DNA of 35,355 nucleotides, from contig HF986081.1 in assembly GCA_000431015.1 (NCBI GenBank), positions 44,496 through 79,850 on the forward strand. The letters are read 5' to 3'. This document shows, in pieces, positions 16,491 through 23,480 of the stretch (position 1 is its first letter; each line of letters begins with the position of its first letter). Source of the DNA: Alistipes sp. CAG:514. GTDB lineage: Bacteria > Bacteroidota > Bacteroidia > Bacteroidales > UBA932. The notes under the pieces were generated by a model, which ran no database searches, was not told where the DNA came from, and saw nothing but the letters and a program-made list of their open reading frames with translations. The translations under genes and the position numbers were made by a program.

Positions 16491-17663
16491 TCATACATTC
16501 CCCTCCTTTTCAGCAAGAGATCGTAAAAGCATCATTCCTTTGGCTGTCAGAAGGTATTTCTGGCGGGGATGCCTCGGCGAATCAGGATACATCGCTCGTA
16601 TGAAACCGTCGCCTATTGACGGAGAAAGATAGACTTTCAGGAAATTGTCCCGTCCTTTCAGCCCGATGCACTCCATCATCTCTTTCACGGACAACTCCTT
16701 GTCCCCTATAGTGCGGATCAGGACCTCGATGTTCGGATTTTCCGTGTGGAACTTGTCCCGTACTTGTCCCGTACTTGTCCCGAGCTTGTCCTGAACTTGT
16801 CCTGCCCCGAAATCCAAGTTCGGCTGTACGCTCCACTCTGGAGAGGGATTGATGTGGAGGTAGCGGTTCCTCAGGTCCCAATGTTCGCCGAGGAGCAGGT
16901 TGCGGAAGAAGCGCTCAAGATAGACCGGGGAATAGTCGATGCCTTTCACAAGATTCTTATAGTTTGCCCGCACCAGCGCATTGCGGAAATACCAGGAATG
17001 GTCTGCGAAAAGGTCATTGTTGATGTCGAAGCCTACGGAGCGGAGGTATTGAATGGTAAAGACGGCGGTGGTGCGCGTGTTTCCTTCGCAGAATGCGTGG
17101 ATTTGCCAAATCCCTGAGACAAACCCCGTCAGGTGGGCGATCATTTCATCTCTGGAGATTCCTTTGTAGCAGAATGAGCGTTCCTGTTCGATGTCATATT
17201 CCAAGGCCTGGTGCAGATCCTCCCAGTTCAGGTAGCTGACGGACGCGCCTTCCAGCACCCATTCTTTCTTCGAGAGGTCATAGTCGCGAATCCGCCCGGC
17301 GTGTTTGAATACTCCGTCAAAAATTCTTCGGTGCAGAGATATGATACCGTTCGCGCTGAAATCGAATGTCCCGGAGGACAGGATTTTAGTGATGTTTACC
17401 GAGACTTTGTCCGCTTCTTCATTGTCCGCATCTCCTGAATTATGCGTGGTCTTGGAGATATAGTATTGCTTCAGGAGTTCACGTGCTTCATCTATGGTTA
17501 TGTCGCCTTCGATGTTCCTGCGTGCTGTCTGCTGAAGGTATTCGGATGTCTTCAGCCCATCCACAGCCTGCAGTCCTATTGCGACGCGCCAAGCCTCCGC
17601 CCTGTCTTTTTGGGCGGGTTCTCCTTGCCGGATGTACTGGTTGAAGTCAAGATATGTCTGCAT
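16491..17663 (-). CDS. Fic-domain protein with C-terminal winged-helix region
   Basis: A 390-residue protein. The N-terminal ~70 residues (GLQAVDGLKTSEYL, GDITIDEARELL) resemble the antitoxin-like VbhA helix region found fused to some Fic proteins. The Fic core carries the active-site loop IHAFCEGNTRTT at residues 188-199, a variant of HPFxxGNGR with His189 and Glu193 kept and the second Gly as Thr. Fic enzymes transfer AMP or related groups to protein side chains. Residues ~310-385 (IGDKELSVKEMMECIGLKGR... YLLTAKG) look like a winged-helix domain. Between them lies a linker encoded by a five-copy 11-bp repeat. The ATG overlaps the stop of a 30-codon reading frame by one base. The target is unknown. 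Confidence 0.88.
   Translation of the reverse strand: MQTYLDFNQYIRQGEPAQKDRAEAWRVAIGLQAVDGLKTSEYLQQTARRNIEGDITIDEARELLKQYYISKTTHNSGDADNEEADKVSVNITKILSSGTFDFSANGIISLHRRIFDGVFKHAGRIRDYDLSKKEWVLEGASVSYLNWEDLHQALEYDIEQERSFCYKGISRDEMIAHLTGFVSGIWQIHAFCEGNTRTTAVFTIQYLRSVGFDINNDLFADHSWYFRNALVRANYKNLVKGIDYSPVYLERFFRNLLLGEHWDLRNRYLHINPSPEWSVQPNLDFGAGQVQDKLGTSTGQVRDKFHTENPNIEVLIRTIGDKELSVKEMMECIGLKGRDNFLKVYLSPSIGDGFIRAMYPDSPRHPRQKYLLTAKGMMLLRSLAEKEGNV
16749..16803. repeat. Five 11-bp tandem repeats inside the Fic gene
   Basis: Five units of 11 bp with core ACTTGTCC (starting at 16749, 16760, 16771, 16782, 16793) differ from each other at one to three bases. They encode the linker QVQDKLGTSTGQVRDKF in all three phases of the unit. 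The unit length is not a multiple of three, so gain or loss of one copy shifts the frame and removes the winged-helix end. Confidence 0.92.
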
Positions 17664-17755
17664 TATCTTTTCAATATTTCATTAAGAAGTCCTTCTGTGC
17701 TCTTTTCGATGTTCCAGATGAAAGAGAACAGGTGGTTGTATTGCGCTGTATTCAT
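17663..17755 (-). pseudogene. 30-codon HsdM-like relic coupled to fic
   Basis: A minus-strand frame of 30 codons begins MNTAQYNHLFSFIWNI, which I recognise as the usual start of type I restriction-modification M subunits (HsdM) in Bacteroidales. It then diverges and stops after EILKR. The stop overlaps the fic ATG by one base (TAATG), so the short frame is placed to couple translation. It is read as the remaining 5' end of an hsdM gene after deletion, now possibly a leader peptide. No HsdS or HsdR sequence is visible. Confidence 0.6.
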
Positions 17756-17970
17756 TAGTTTACTGTTATGTTCGGCACCCTAAGATGTCTCATATTAATT
17801 TTTGTGTAATTACATTATTTTTCCGAGGTTTCCGAAATAACAAAAATAGTGATTTTTTAGGAGCTTTATACAGAATATTCATGAAATCAGCTTCAATATT
17901 TGATTCTGAAACAGTCTGTGCTCCCATAACCGAAAATTTGCCTAAATTTACGCCCAAAACATAAACGCAC

Positions 17971-18525
17971 ATGGAAATCGATGAATTGGAACGTGGCCGG
18001 CTGAGGAGCAAAGTGCTGAACTTTCTGAAGGCCAATGATATTGAATATGAAATGTACGAGCATCCGGCATTGTACACGGTGGAGGAGTGTCTGGCGTACT
18101 GGGGAAATATTCCGGACGTGACGCACTGCAAGAACCTGTTTTTCAGGAACCATAAGGGCAACAGGCACTACCTTGTCAGCATGGAGTGCCACAAGTCGCT
18201 TGACATCCACAGCCTTGAGCATATGCTGCGGCAGGGGAAGCTGTCATTCGCCTCGGAGGAGAGAATGGTCCGCTGCCTCGGCCTGCACCCCGGCTCGGTG
18301 TCGGCGTTCGGCCTTATCGAGGACATCGATCCCAAGGATGCCGATCCGAAGGAACTCTTTCCTGACGGCCACAGGGTGAAGTACTACATAGACAGCGCTT
18401 TGAAGGATGCGGACAGGGTCAGTTTCCATCCTTGCGAGAACACGGCGAGCGTGGTCATCACCAATGCCGGTTTCCGGCGGCTCCTGTCGATCTGGGGCGG
18501 CGAGATCGAATGGCTGGATGTGTAG
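17971..18525 (+). CDS. YbaK/ProX-type aminoacyl-tRNA editing deacylase
   Basis: A 184-residue protein of the YbaK/EbsC superfamily, ProXp-ala (PrdX) branch. These free-standing domains hydrolyse mischarged Ala-tRNAPro in the cytoplasm. Visible features are YEMYEHPALYTVEEC at residues 26-40, the conserved lysine in THCKNLFFRNHKGNRHYLV, the LGLHPGSVSAFGLIED block near 105-120 and the C-terminal FHPCENTASVVIT. It is the full family length. It stands divergent from the Fic gene and is followed by the acyltransferase gene after 128 bases. The upstream 215 bp is AT-rich with a possible -7 box, CTAAATTTAC, about 20 bp before the start. A related cysteinyl- or seryl-tRNA editing role is less likely. 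Confidence 0.88.
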   Translation: MEIDELERGRLRSKVLNFLKANDIEYEMYEHPALYTVEECLAYWGNIPDVTHCKNLFFRNHKGNRHYLVSMECHKSLDIHSLEHMLRQGKLSFASEERMVRCLGLHPGSVSAFGLIEDIDPKDADPKELFPDGHRVKYYIDSALKDADRVSFHPCENTASVVITNAGFRRLLSIWGGEIEWLDV

Positions 18526-18584
18526 GCATATTCATCAAAGAATAATTTGACGAAAGAAAATTTCATATTCAACGTGTCTTTCGT

Positions 18585-18592
18585 TATATTTG
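18585..18592 (+). promoter_or_regulatory. Probable -7 box of the acyltransferase gene
   Basis: TATATTTG matches the TAnnTTTG consensus. About 20 bases upstream is TTTC in place of TTTG. The site lies in the short gap after the editing deacylase gene and about 60 bp before the acyltransferase start. Confidence 0.5.
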
Positions 18593-18653
18593 CCTTGCTT
18601 ATCCTGACGTAGGACAGCGCTCCGAGGTTCAGGGTTAGCATGACGTGCCGAGT

Positions 18654-19565
18654 ATGAAGATTATGACAAAACTTGTGCAGGGTGTCCTGCGGGTGTTCTC
18701 AGCGCTGCCGCTGGGATTCCATTACGCGTGGGCGGGTTTTTTCGCCTGGCTGCTGCGGGATGTGATGCACTATCGCAGGGATGTGGTCATGGTCAATCTC
18801 GCGCGGTCATTCCCGCGGAAAAAGTACGGCGAGCTGAAGGAGATCTCCGACAGGTTCTACAGGCATCTCGGCGAGATCATAGCGGAGACGATCTGGTTCG
18901 GCGGATGCCGGAACCCTGAAAGGCTTCACAAAAAGCACCTTGTCGAGTTCACCAACCCAGAGGTCGTCGAGGAGGCCTTCCACGCGAGTCCCGGAGTCAT
19001 TGTCCTGAACAGCCATTTCGGCAACTGGGAGCTGACCGGCGGATGCGTCGCCTTTGACTACCGTCCCGAAGAGGAGCGGAGTCCCTACGATGTCAATGAT
19101 GTGATTGTTGTCTACAAGCCTTTGAGCAGCGCCCTGTGGGATGACGTGATGCGTGTGAACAGGTGCGCTCCGGTGCTGAGGGACGGCTATGAGGGCTACG
19201 TCAGCTCCGCCAATGTCCTGCGCTACGCCCTCTCGCACCGCGGCAGCAGGAAACTCTACATATTCCCTACCGACCAATGCCCGTACCGGATCTCCACCTC
19301 CAATGATGTGGTGGATTTCATGCACCAGCCCACAAGGACGATGCTCGGCGGGGCTTCGATCGCCCACAAGTTCGGCTACAGCGTCTTCTACATGAGCCTC
19401 GACTCGGTCTCGCGAGGTCACTATGAATGGTCTTTCAAGGAAATATGCCGGGACGCGTCCGCGATGTCCCCGCATGAGATAATGCAGGAGTACTACAATC
19501 TGCTGCAGGCGGATCTGGAAAGGAACCCCGCGAACTACCTTTGGTCCCACAAAAGATGGAAATGA
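18654..19565 (+). CDS. LpxL/HtrB-like lysophospholipid acyltransferase
   Basis: A 303-residue membrane-associated acyltransferase. The N-terminus has one hydrophobic segment (about residues 8-36), then the basic VNLARSFPRKKYGEL region. The catalytic HX4E motif is SHFGNWEL, with His121 and Glu126. Family members add secondary acyl chains to lipid A or to related lipids in the inner membrane. Bacteroidales carry several such paralogues, some for ornithine or glycine lipids, so the exact acceptor is open. ATG 18654 was chosen; a GTG at 18645 would add three residues. The next gene starts 7 bp after the stop, suggesting one transcript. Confidence 0.85.
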   Translation: MKIMTKLVQGVLRVFSALPLGFHYAWAGFFAWLLRDVMHYRRDVVMVNLARSFPRKKYGELKEISDRFYRHLGEIIAETIWFGGCRNPERLHKKHLVEFTNPEVVEEAFHASPGVIVLNSHFGNWELTGGCVAFDYRPEEERSPYDVNDVIVVYKPLSSALWDDVMRVNRCAPVLRDGYEGYVSSANVLRYALSHRGSRKLYIFPTDQCPYRISTSNDVVDFMHQPTRTMLGGASIAHKFGYSVFYMSLDSVSRGHYEWSFKEICRDASAMSPHEIMQEYYNLLQADLERNPANYLWSHKRWK

Positions 19566-19571
19566 CATTTT

Positions 19572-20624
19572 ATGAATATTAAATCAATGAATATGAAGAA
19601 TCATCGCACAGTATCACTTCTCTGCCTTGCCGCCACTTTGCTGCCGGCCGGCGGAATCATGGCCCAGGATCCGATGGGAACGGTTTCCTACTCGCTTCCT
19701 CAGACAACGATCACTATCGAGGTCGAGGCCGTCCGTGAATATTTTTACGCTGGCCCTTATGCCAAGTTCGCCCAGAAATATCTTGGTGTCGACGCGCGGC
19801 AGGCCGACCAGACCACGTGCAGGGTCAGCACGGTCAGGATGACACCGTACATCGAGGCTGACCAGAATTTCCGCTACTATGTCAATCCTGACAAGGCGAC
19901 CCAGTCATTCCTCTCGCTCACGTCCCAGGGACTTATCGCCGTAACTGACGGAAGTTTCGGAGAGAGCGCCGAGTGGAGGTTCACCTCACAGGCCGGCGCA
20001 GATTTCAGAGGAAAGGGCGTAAGTTCCAATCTGACATCCGAGGCCGCGACGCTTTATCGCGGAGTGAAAGAGAACGCTTCCTACAACCGCATCGCCGTCC
20101 AGCAGAATATGGTTGTCCAGAAGTCCTTGGAACAGAGGGCTAAGGAAGCCGCTGACATGATCTTCAACCTTCGTCAGAAGAGGGTTCAGATCGTCACCGG
20201 CGACACCGACGCGACCTACAGCGGCGAGGCCATGGGCGCCGCCCTTGCCGAGATCTCCGCCTTGGAGAAGGAATACATGTCGATGTTCATCGGCTACAGC
20301 GATTTCCAGACCCAGAAGCTGAAATGTGACGTGGTTCCGGTGAAGGACAGGAAATCCCAGACCTATGTGGCATTCAGAATTTCCGACACCGATGGCGTGG
20401 TCTCCGCCGACAACATGTCCGGTAAGCCTTACCTTCTTGAGGTTATTCCTCAGCCCATAGGGGAGGCTGAAGGCAAGGCTGTCCAGTCCAAGGCCAATGT
20501 GGCCATCTACAGGATACCGGCCATCTGCACGGTACGCCTATCCGACGGGGTGACATCCCTCCTTCAGGACAGGATAGCTGTCTACCAGCTCGGAACGGAA
20601 GGCTATTTCCCGCTTTCGAAATAA
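19572..20624 (+). CDS. Exported DUF4831-type protein
   Basis: A 350-residue protein with a signal peptide: after three possible initiator Met codons in the first eight residues comes the hydrophobic stretch VSLLCLAATLLPAGGIMAQ. The mature protein has the layout I associate with the Bacteroidales DUF4831 family: VEAVREYFYAGPYAKFAQKYLGV near residues 52-75, a long middle helix region LEQRAKEAADMIFNLRQKRVQIVTGD, and the C-terminal RIPAICTVRLSDG. No function is known to me. It is probably periplasmic or attached to the outer membrane. It follows the acyltransferase by 7 bp and precedes pepD by 33 bp. Confidence 0.78.
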   Translation: MNIKSMNMKNHRTVSLLCLAATLLPAGGIMAQDPMGTVSYSLPQTTITIEVEAVREYFYAGPYAKFAQKYLGVDARQADQTTCRVSTVRMTPYIEADQNFRYYVNPDKATQSFLSLTSQGLIAVTDGSFGESAEWRFTSQAGADFRGKGVSSNLTSEAATLYRGVKENASYNRIAVQQNMVVQKSLEQRAKEAADMIFNLRQKRVQIVTGDTDATYSGEAMGAALAEISALEKEYMSMFIGYSDFQTQKLKCDVVPVKDRKSQTYVAFRISDTDGVVSADNMSGKPYLLEVIPQPIGEAEGKAVQSKANVAIYRIPAICTVRLSDGVTSLLQDRIAVYQLGTEGYFPLSK

Positions 20625-20657
20625 TTTTCAAATATTCACATATTAATAAGTAAAGCT

Positions 20658-22115
20658 ATGACTATTAAAGATCTACAGCCAAAGGCCGTTTGGGAGAACT
20701 TCTACGGTCTGACAAGGGTTCCACGCCCTTCAAAGCATGAGGAGAAGGTTCGTGAGTACCTTTTGAACTGGGGAAAGGAGCATGGAATCGATGTCAGAAA
20801 GGATGACACCGGCAACGTCATATTCACCGTTCCGGCCACTCCTGGATTCGAGAACCGCAAGGGAGTCATCATGCAGGCTCACATGGACATGGTTCCGCAG
20901 AAGACCGCCGAGACAAAGCACGATTTCCTCACCGACCCTATCGAGACCGAGATTAAAGGGGAGTGGGTGACCGCAAAGGGAACCACCCTCGGCGCGGACA
21001 ACGGCATCGGCATCGCCCTCGCCCTTACCGCCCTTCAGGACAAGACTCTCAAACACGGACCGCTTGAGGCCCTTATCACCTACGACGAGGAGACCGGTAT
21101 GACCGGAGCCAATTCCCTCAAGCCGGGTGTCCTTAAGGGTGACATCCTTCTCAACCTCGACTCCGAGGAGGAGGGCGAGCTCTGCACCGGTTGCGCGGGT
21201 GGAGTGGACGGCACCGCCGACTTCACTTACAGAACCTACAAGACTCCGGAAGGCTACGTCGGCTACAAGTTGACTGTCAAAGGGTTGAAAGGCGGACACT
21301 CCGGAATGGACATTTCCCTCTTCAGGGGTAACGCTAACAAGATCGTCTGCCGCCTTCTCGAAGCGGTGATCTCTGAATATGACGTGAAGGTCGCCTCCAT
21401 CACCGGCGGATCTCTCCGCAACGCGATCCCGTTCGAGGCCGAGGCCGAGATCCTCGTTCCTTCAGCGGACGCGCGCAAGGTCAAGGCCTTGGTGGAGAAG
21501 AAGTTTGAGGAGTCGAAGTTCGAGTACCAGTACTCTGATCCGGACATGATCCTCATCTACGAGAAGCAGAGCGCTCCGGCCGCACGCTACATCAGCCCTA
21601 AGGTCATCGGCAAGGCTGTTAAGGCCATTCTTGCCTGCCCTCACGGAGTGCAGAGGATGAGCGACACCCTTCCAGGCCTTACCGAGACATCTACCAACAT
21701 GGCAATCGTGCGCACCCGGAAAGGCCATCTTACGGTTCACTCGCTGACCCGCAGCTCGATCGACGCCGCCAAGATGTACCTCGCCGACTCTATCCGTTAT
21801 GTGTTCGAATTGGCTGGTGCTGAATATTCAACATCAGGCGCTTACAGCGGATGGGCTCCGAAACTCGGTACTCCGATGATCAAGGTTCTTGAGGACACCT
21901 ACAAATCACTCTTCGGAAAGGATCTGAAGATCACCGCCACGCACGGAGGACTTGAGTGCGCCATCATGGGAGCGAAGTACCCTAACTGGGAGATGGTCTC
22001 CATCGGACCGGACATCCTCTACCCTCACTCTCCTGACGAGCGGGTTAACATCGCCTCCGTCGCCGAGACCTGGAAGTTCCTCGTCGCAGTGCTTGAGAAT
22101 ATTCCTGAAAAGTAA
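20658..22115 (+). CDS. pepD: PepD-type aminoacyl-histidine dipeptidase
   Basis: A 485-residue cytoplasmic metallopeptidase of family M20 (carnosinase-like, beta-Ala-His dipeptidase). The dinuclear zinc site is visible: His75 and Asp77 in QAHMDMVPQ, Asp114 in LGADNGIGIA, and Glu144-Glu145 in YDEETGMTGA. The dimerisation domain contains GLKGGHSGMD, and the C-terminal metal ligand lies in THGGLECAI near residue 435. It hydrolyses dipeptides, often with broad specificity, and probably feeds on peptides imported elsewhere. It is the last gene of this plus-strand cluster. The palindrome 48 bp after its stop may also serve as its terminator. Confidence 0.93.
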   Translation: MTIKDLQPKAVWENFYGLTRVPRPSKHEEKVREYLLNWGKEHGIDVRKDDTGNVIFTVPATPGFENRKGVIMQAHMDMVPQKTAETKHDFLTDPIETEIKGEWVTAKGTTLGADNGIGIALALTALQDKTLKHGPLEALITYDEETGMTGANSLKPGVLKGDILLNLDSEEEGELCTGCAGGVDGTADFTYRTYKTPEGYVGYKLTVKGLKGGHSGMDISLFRGNANKIVCRLLEAVISEYDVKVASITGGSLRNAIPFEAEAEILVPSADARKVKALVEKKFEESKFEYQYSDPDMILIYEKQSAPAARYISPKVIGKAVKAILACPHGVQRMSDTLPGLTETSTNMAIVRTRKGHLTVHSLTRSSIDAAKMYLADSIRYVFELAGAEYSTSGAYSGWAPKLGTPMIKVLEDTYKSLFGKDLKITATHGGLECAIMGAKYPNWEMVSIGPDILYPHSPDERVNIASVAETWKFLVAVLENIPEK

Positions 22116-22132
22116 TTTGTCTTGACCTCTAA

Positions 22133-22164
22133 TTTGCGAAAGTTGAGATAATTGACTATATTTG
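22133..22164 (+). promoter_or_regulatory. Promoter of the rpsF operon
   Basis: TTTG (22133-22136) is followed after 20 bases by TATATTTG (22157-22164), a full match to the Bacteroidetes -33/-7 promoter. It leaves an untranslated region of roughly 65 bases before rpsF. The last base of the -7 box is the first base of the palindrome at 22164-22203. Confidence 0.68.
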
Positions 22165-22203
22165 CAGTCCTTTTGGGTTGGCATACGTACCCAGAAGGAC
22201 TGC
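22164..22203 (+). promoter_or_regulatory. 15-bp-arm palindrome in the rpsF leader
   Basis: GCAGTCCTTTTGGGT (22164-22178) pairs with ACCCAGAAGGACTGC (22189-22203) at 14 of 15 positions around a 10-base loop. A T-rich stretch follows. It begins at the -7 box, so most of the left arm lies at or before the likely transcription start. It can be an operator, a terminator for pepD transcripts or, if transcription starts further upstream, an RNA regulatory hairpin. Confidence 0.65.
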
Positions 22204-22233
22204 AATTTATTTATTATTAAACAATTAAGTCAA

Positions 22234-22650
22234 ATGTTAAAACAGTACGAGACCGTTTTCATCGCAACTCCCGTTTTGTCTGAACAACAGATGAAGGAAG
22301 CGGTTGCCAAGTACACCAAACTTATCGCCGACAATGGTGGCGAGGTTGTGTACGAGGAGGACTGGGGACTCCGTCAGCTGGCCTACCCGATCCAGCACAA
22401 GACCTCAGGATTCTATTATCTTATTCAGTTCAAGGCCGAGCCTGCGTTCATCGCCACCCTTGAGACACAGTATTTCCGTGATGAGAGGATTATCAGGTTC
22501 CTCACTGTGGCTCTTGACAAGCATGCCGAGGCTTACGCCCAGAAGAGAAGGGAGAACAGGAACAAGCCTGCCGCTCCTAAGGCCGAGGCCGTAGAGGCTC
22601 CTGTAGCCGAGGCTCCAGCCCAGGAAGAGAAGAAGGAAGAAAACGCTTAA
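22234..22650 (+). CDS. rpsF: Ribosomal protein S6
   Basis: A 138-residue small-subunit protein that binds 16S rRNA together with S18. The ferredoxin-like S6 fold is recognisable from MLKQYETVFIATPVLSEQQ, then WGLRQLAYPIQHKTSGFYYLIQF and FLTVALDKHAEAYAQKRRENR. The last ~30 residues are an Ala/Pro/Glu-rich acidic extension, common in Bacteroidetes S6. ATG 22234 was chosen because homologues begin MxxYETxFI; upstream codons in frame lie inside the leader palindrome. It is the first gene of the conserved rpsF-rpsR-rplI operon. Confidence 0.97.
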   Translation: MLKQYETVFIATPVLSEQQMKEAVAKYTKLIADNGGEVVYEEDWGLRQLAYPIQHKTSGFYYLIQFKAEPAFIATLETQYFRDERIIRFLTVALDKHAEAYAQKRRENRNKPAAPKAEAVEAPVAEAPAQEEKKEENA

Positions 22651-22667
22651 TCAAGGAGGAATTAATT

Positions 22668-22946
22668 ATGGCACAGAATGACGCACAGAATGCGGGTATC
22701 CGCTATCTCAATCCTCCTACAGTAGAGGTTAGAAAGAAGAAATACTGCCGTTTCAAGAAGGCAGGTATCAAGTATGTTGACTACAAGGACGCCGAGTTCC
22801 TCAAGAAGTTCCTCAACGAGCAGGGTAAGATTCTCCCTCGCCGTATCACCGGTACTTCTCTGAAATTCCAGAGGAAAGTCGCTCAGGCTGTCAAGAGGGC
22901 CCGTTCCCTTGCTCTGCTTCCTTATGTAACTGACCTTCTTAAATAA
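22668..22946 (+). CDS. rpsR: Ribosomal protein S18
   Basis: A 92-residue basic protein that forms a heterodimer with S6 on the 30S platform. The conserved core is present: KKYCRFKKAGIKYVDYKDAEFLKKFLNEQGKILPRRITG, followed by KFQRKVAQAVKRARSLALLPYV. It lies 17 bases after rpsF, with a strong AAGGAGG ribosome binding site (22652-22658) nine bases before the ATG. Such a site is unusual in Bacteroidetes, where translation often does without one. Confidence 0.97.
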   Translation: MAQNDAQNAGIRYLNPPTVEVRKKKYCRFKKAGIKYVDYKDAEFLKKFLNEQGKILPRRITGTSLKFQRKVAQAVKRARSLALLPYVTDLLK

Positions 22947-22961
22947 TAGGAGAGCGAGATT

Positions 22962-23405
22962 ATGAAGATCATTTTGAAGAAAGAGGTTGCCAGTCTCGGC
23001 GAGGCCGGAGATGTGGTAGAGGTAAAGTCAGGTTACGGCCGTAACTATCTTATCCCTCAGGGATTCGCTTGCGCGGCCACACCATCGGCTCTTAAGCAGC
23101 TTGAGGAGACGAAGCGCCAGAGGGCACACAAGGAGGCCAAGCTTGTCGCTGACGCCGAGGCTCTCGCCGCCAAGATCGCCGCTACGCCTGTCACTGTTTC
23201 CGTAAAGGTCAGCGAGTCTGGCAAGATCTACGGTTCTGTCACCACCGCTCAGGTGGAGGAGGCTCTCAAGGCCGCCGGCATCGAGGTTGACAAGAAGAAC
23301 ATCACTCTCGGTGAGATCAAGACCGTAGGTGAGTACGAAGGCTCTGTCAAGTGCTACAAGGCAGTCAAGGCCGTTGTAAAGGTCACTGTTGTAGCTGAGG
23401 CCTAG
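22962..23405 (+). CDS. rplI: Ribosomal protein L9
   Basis: A 147-residue 50S protein that binds 23S rRNA near the L1 stalk. The N-terminal domain reads MKIILKKEVASLGEAGDVVEVKSGYGRNYLIPQGFA, the classic L9 signature. It is followed by the long central helix (LKQLEETKRQRAHKEAKLVADAE) and the C-terminal domain with SGKIYGSVTTAQVEEAL. It has the usual length and lies 15 bases after rpsR. A strong terminator follows 44 bases after the stop. Confidence 0.97.
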   Translation: MKIILKKEVASLGEAGDVVEVKSGYGRNYLIPQGFACAATPSALKQLEETKRQRAHKEAKLVADAEALAAKIAATPVTVSVKVSESGKIYGSVTTAQVEEALKAAGIEVDKKNITLGEIKTVGEYEGSVKCYKAVKAVVKVTVVAEA

Positions 23406-23449
23406 TTAGTTGAAGACATCAGCCCGTCATGGGCGGTCATATTATAAGT

Positions 23450-23480
23450 GAGGGTGGCGTTTCAGCCACCCTCGCTTTTT
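23450..23480 (+). terminator. Rho-independent terminator of the rpsF operon
   Basis: GAGGGTGGC (23450-23458) pairs perfectly with GCCACCCTC (23465-23473) over a six-base loop and is followed by GCTTTTTT. It lies between rplI and the convergent glycoside hydrolase gene and ends at that gene's stop codon. Confidence 0.9.

Noticed and set aside
16749..16803. CRISPR-like array
   Set aside because: The repeats are 11 bp, contiguous and inside an open reading frame, without spacers; no cas gene is present.
17790..18161. Minus-strand frame upstream of and across the editing deacylase
   Set aside because: It overlaps the start of a well-supported plus-strand gene and has no family features.
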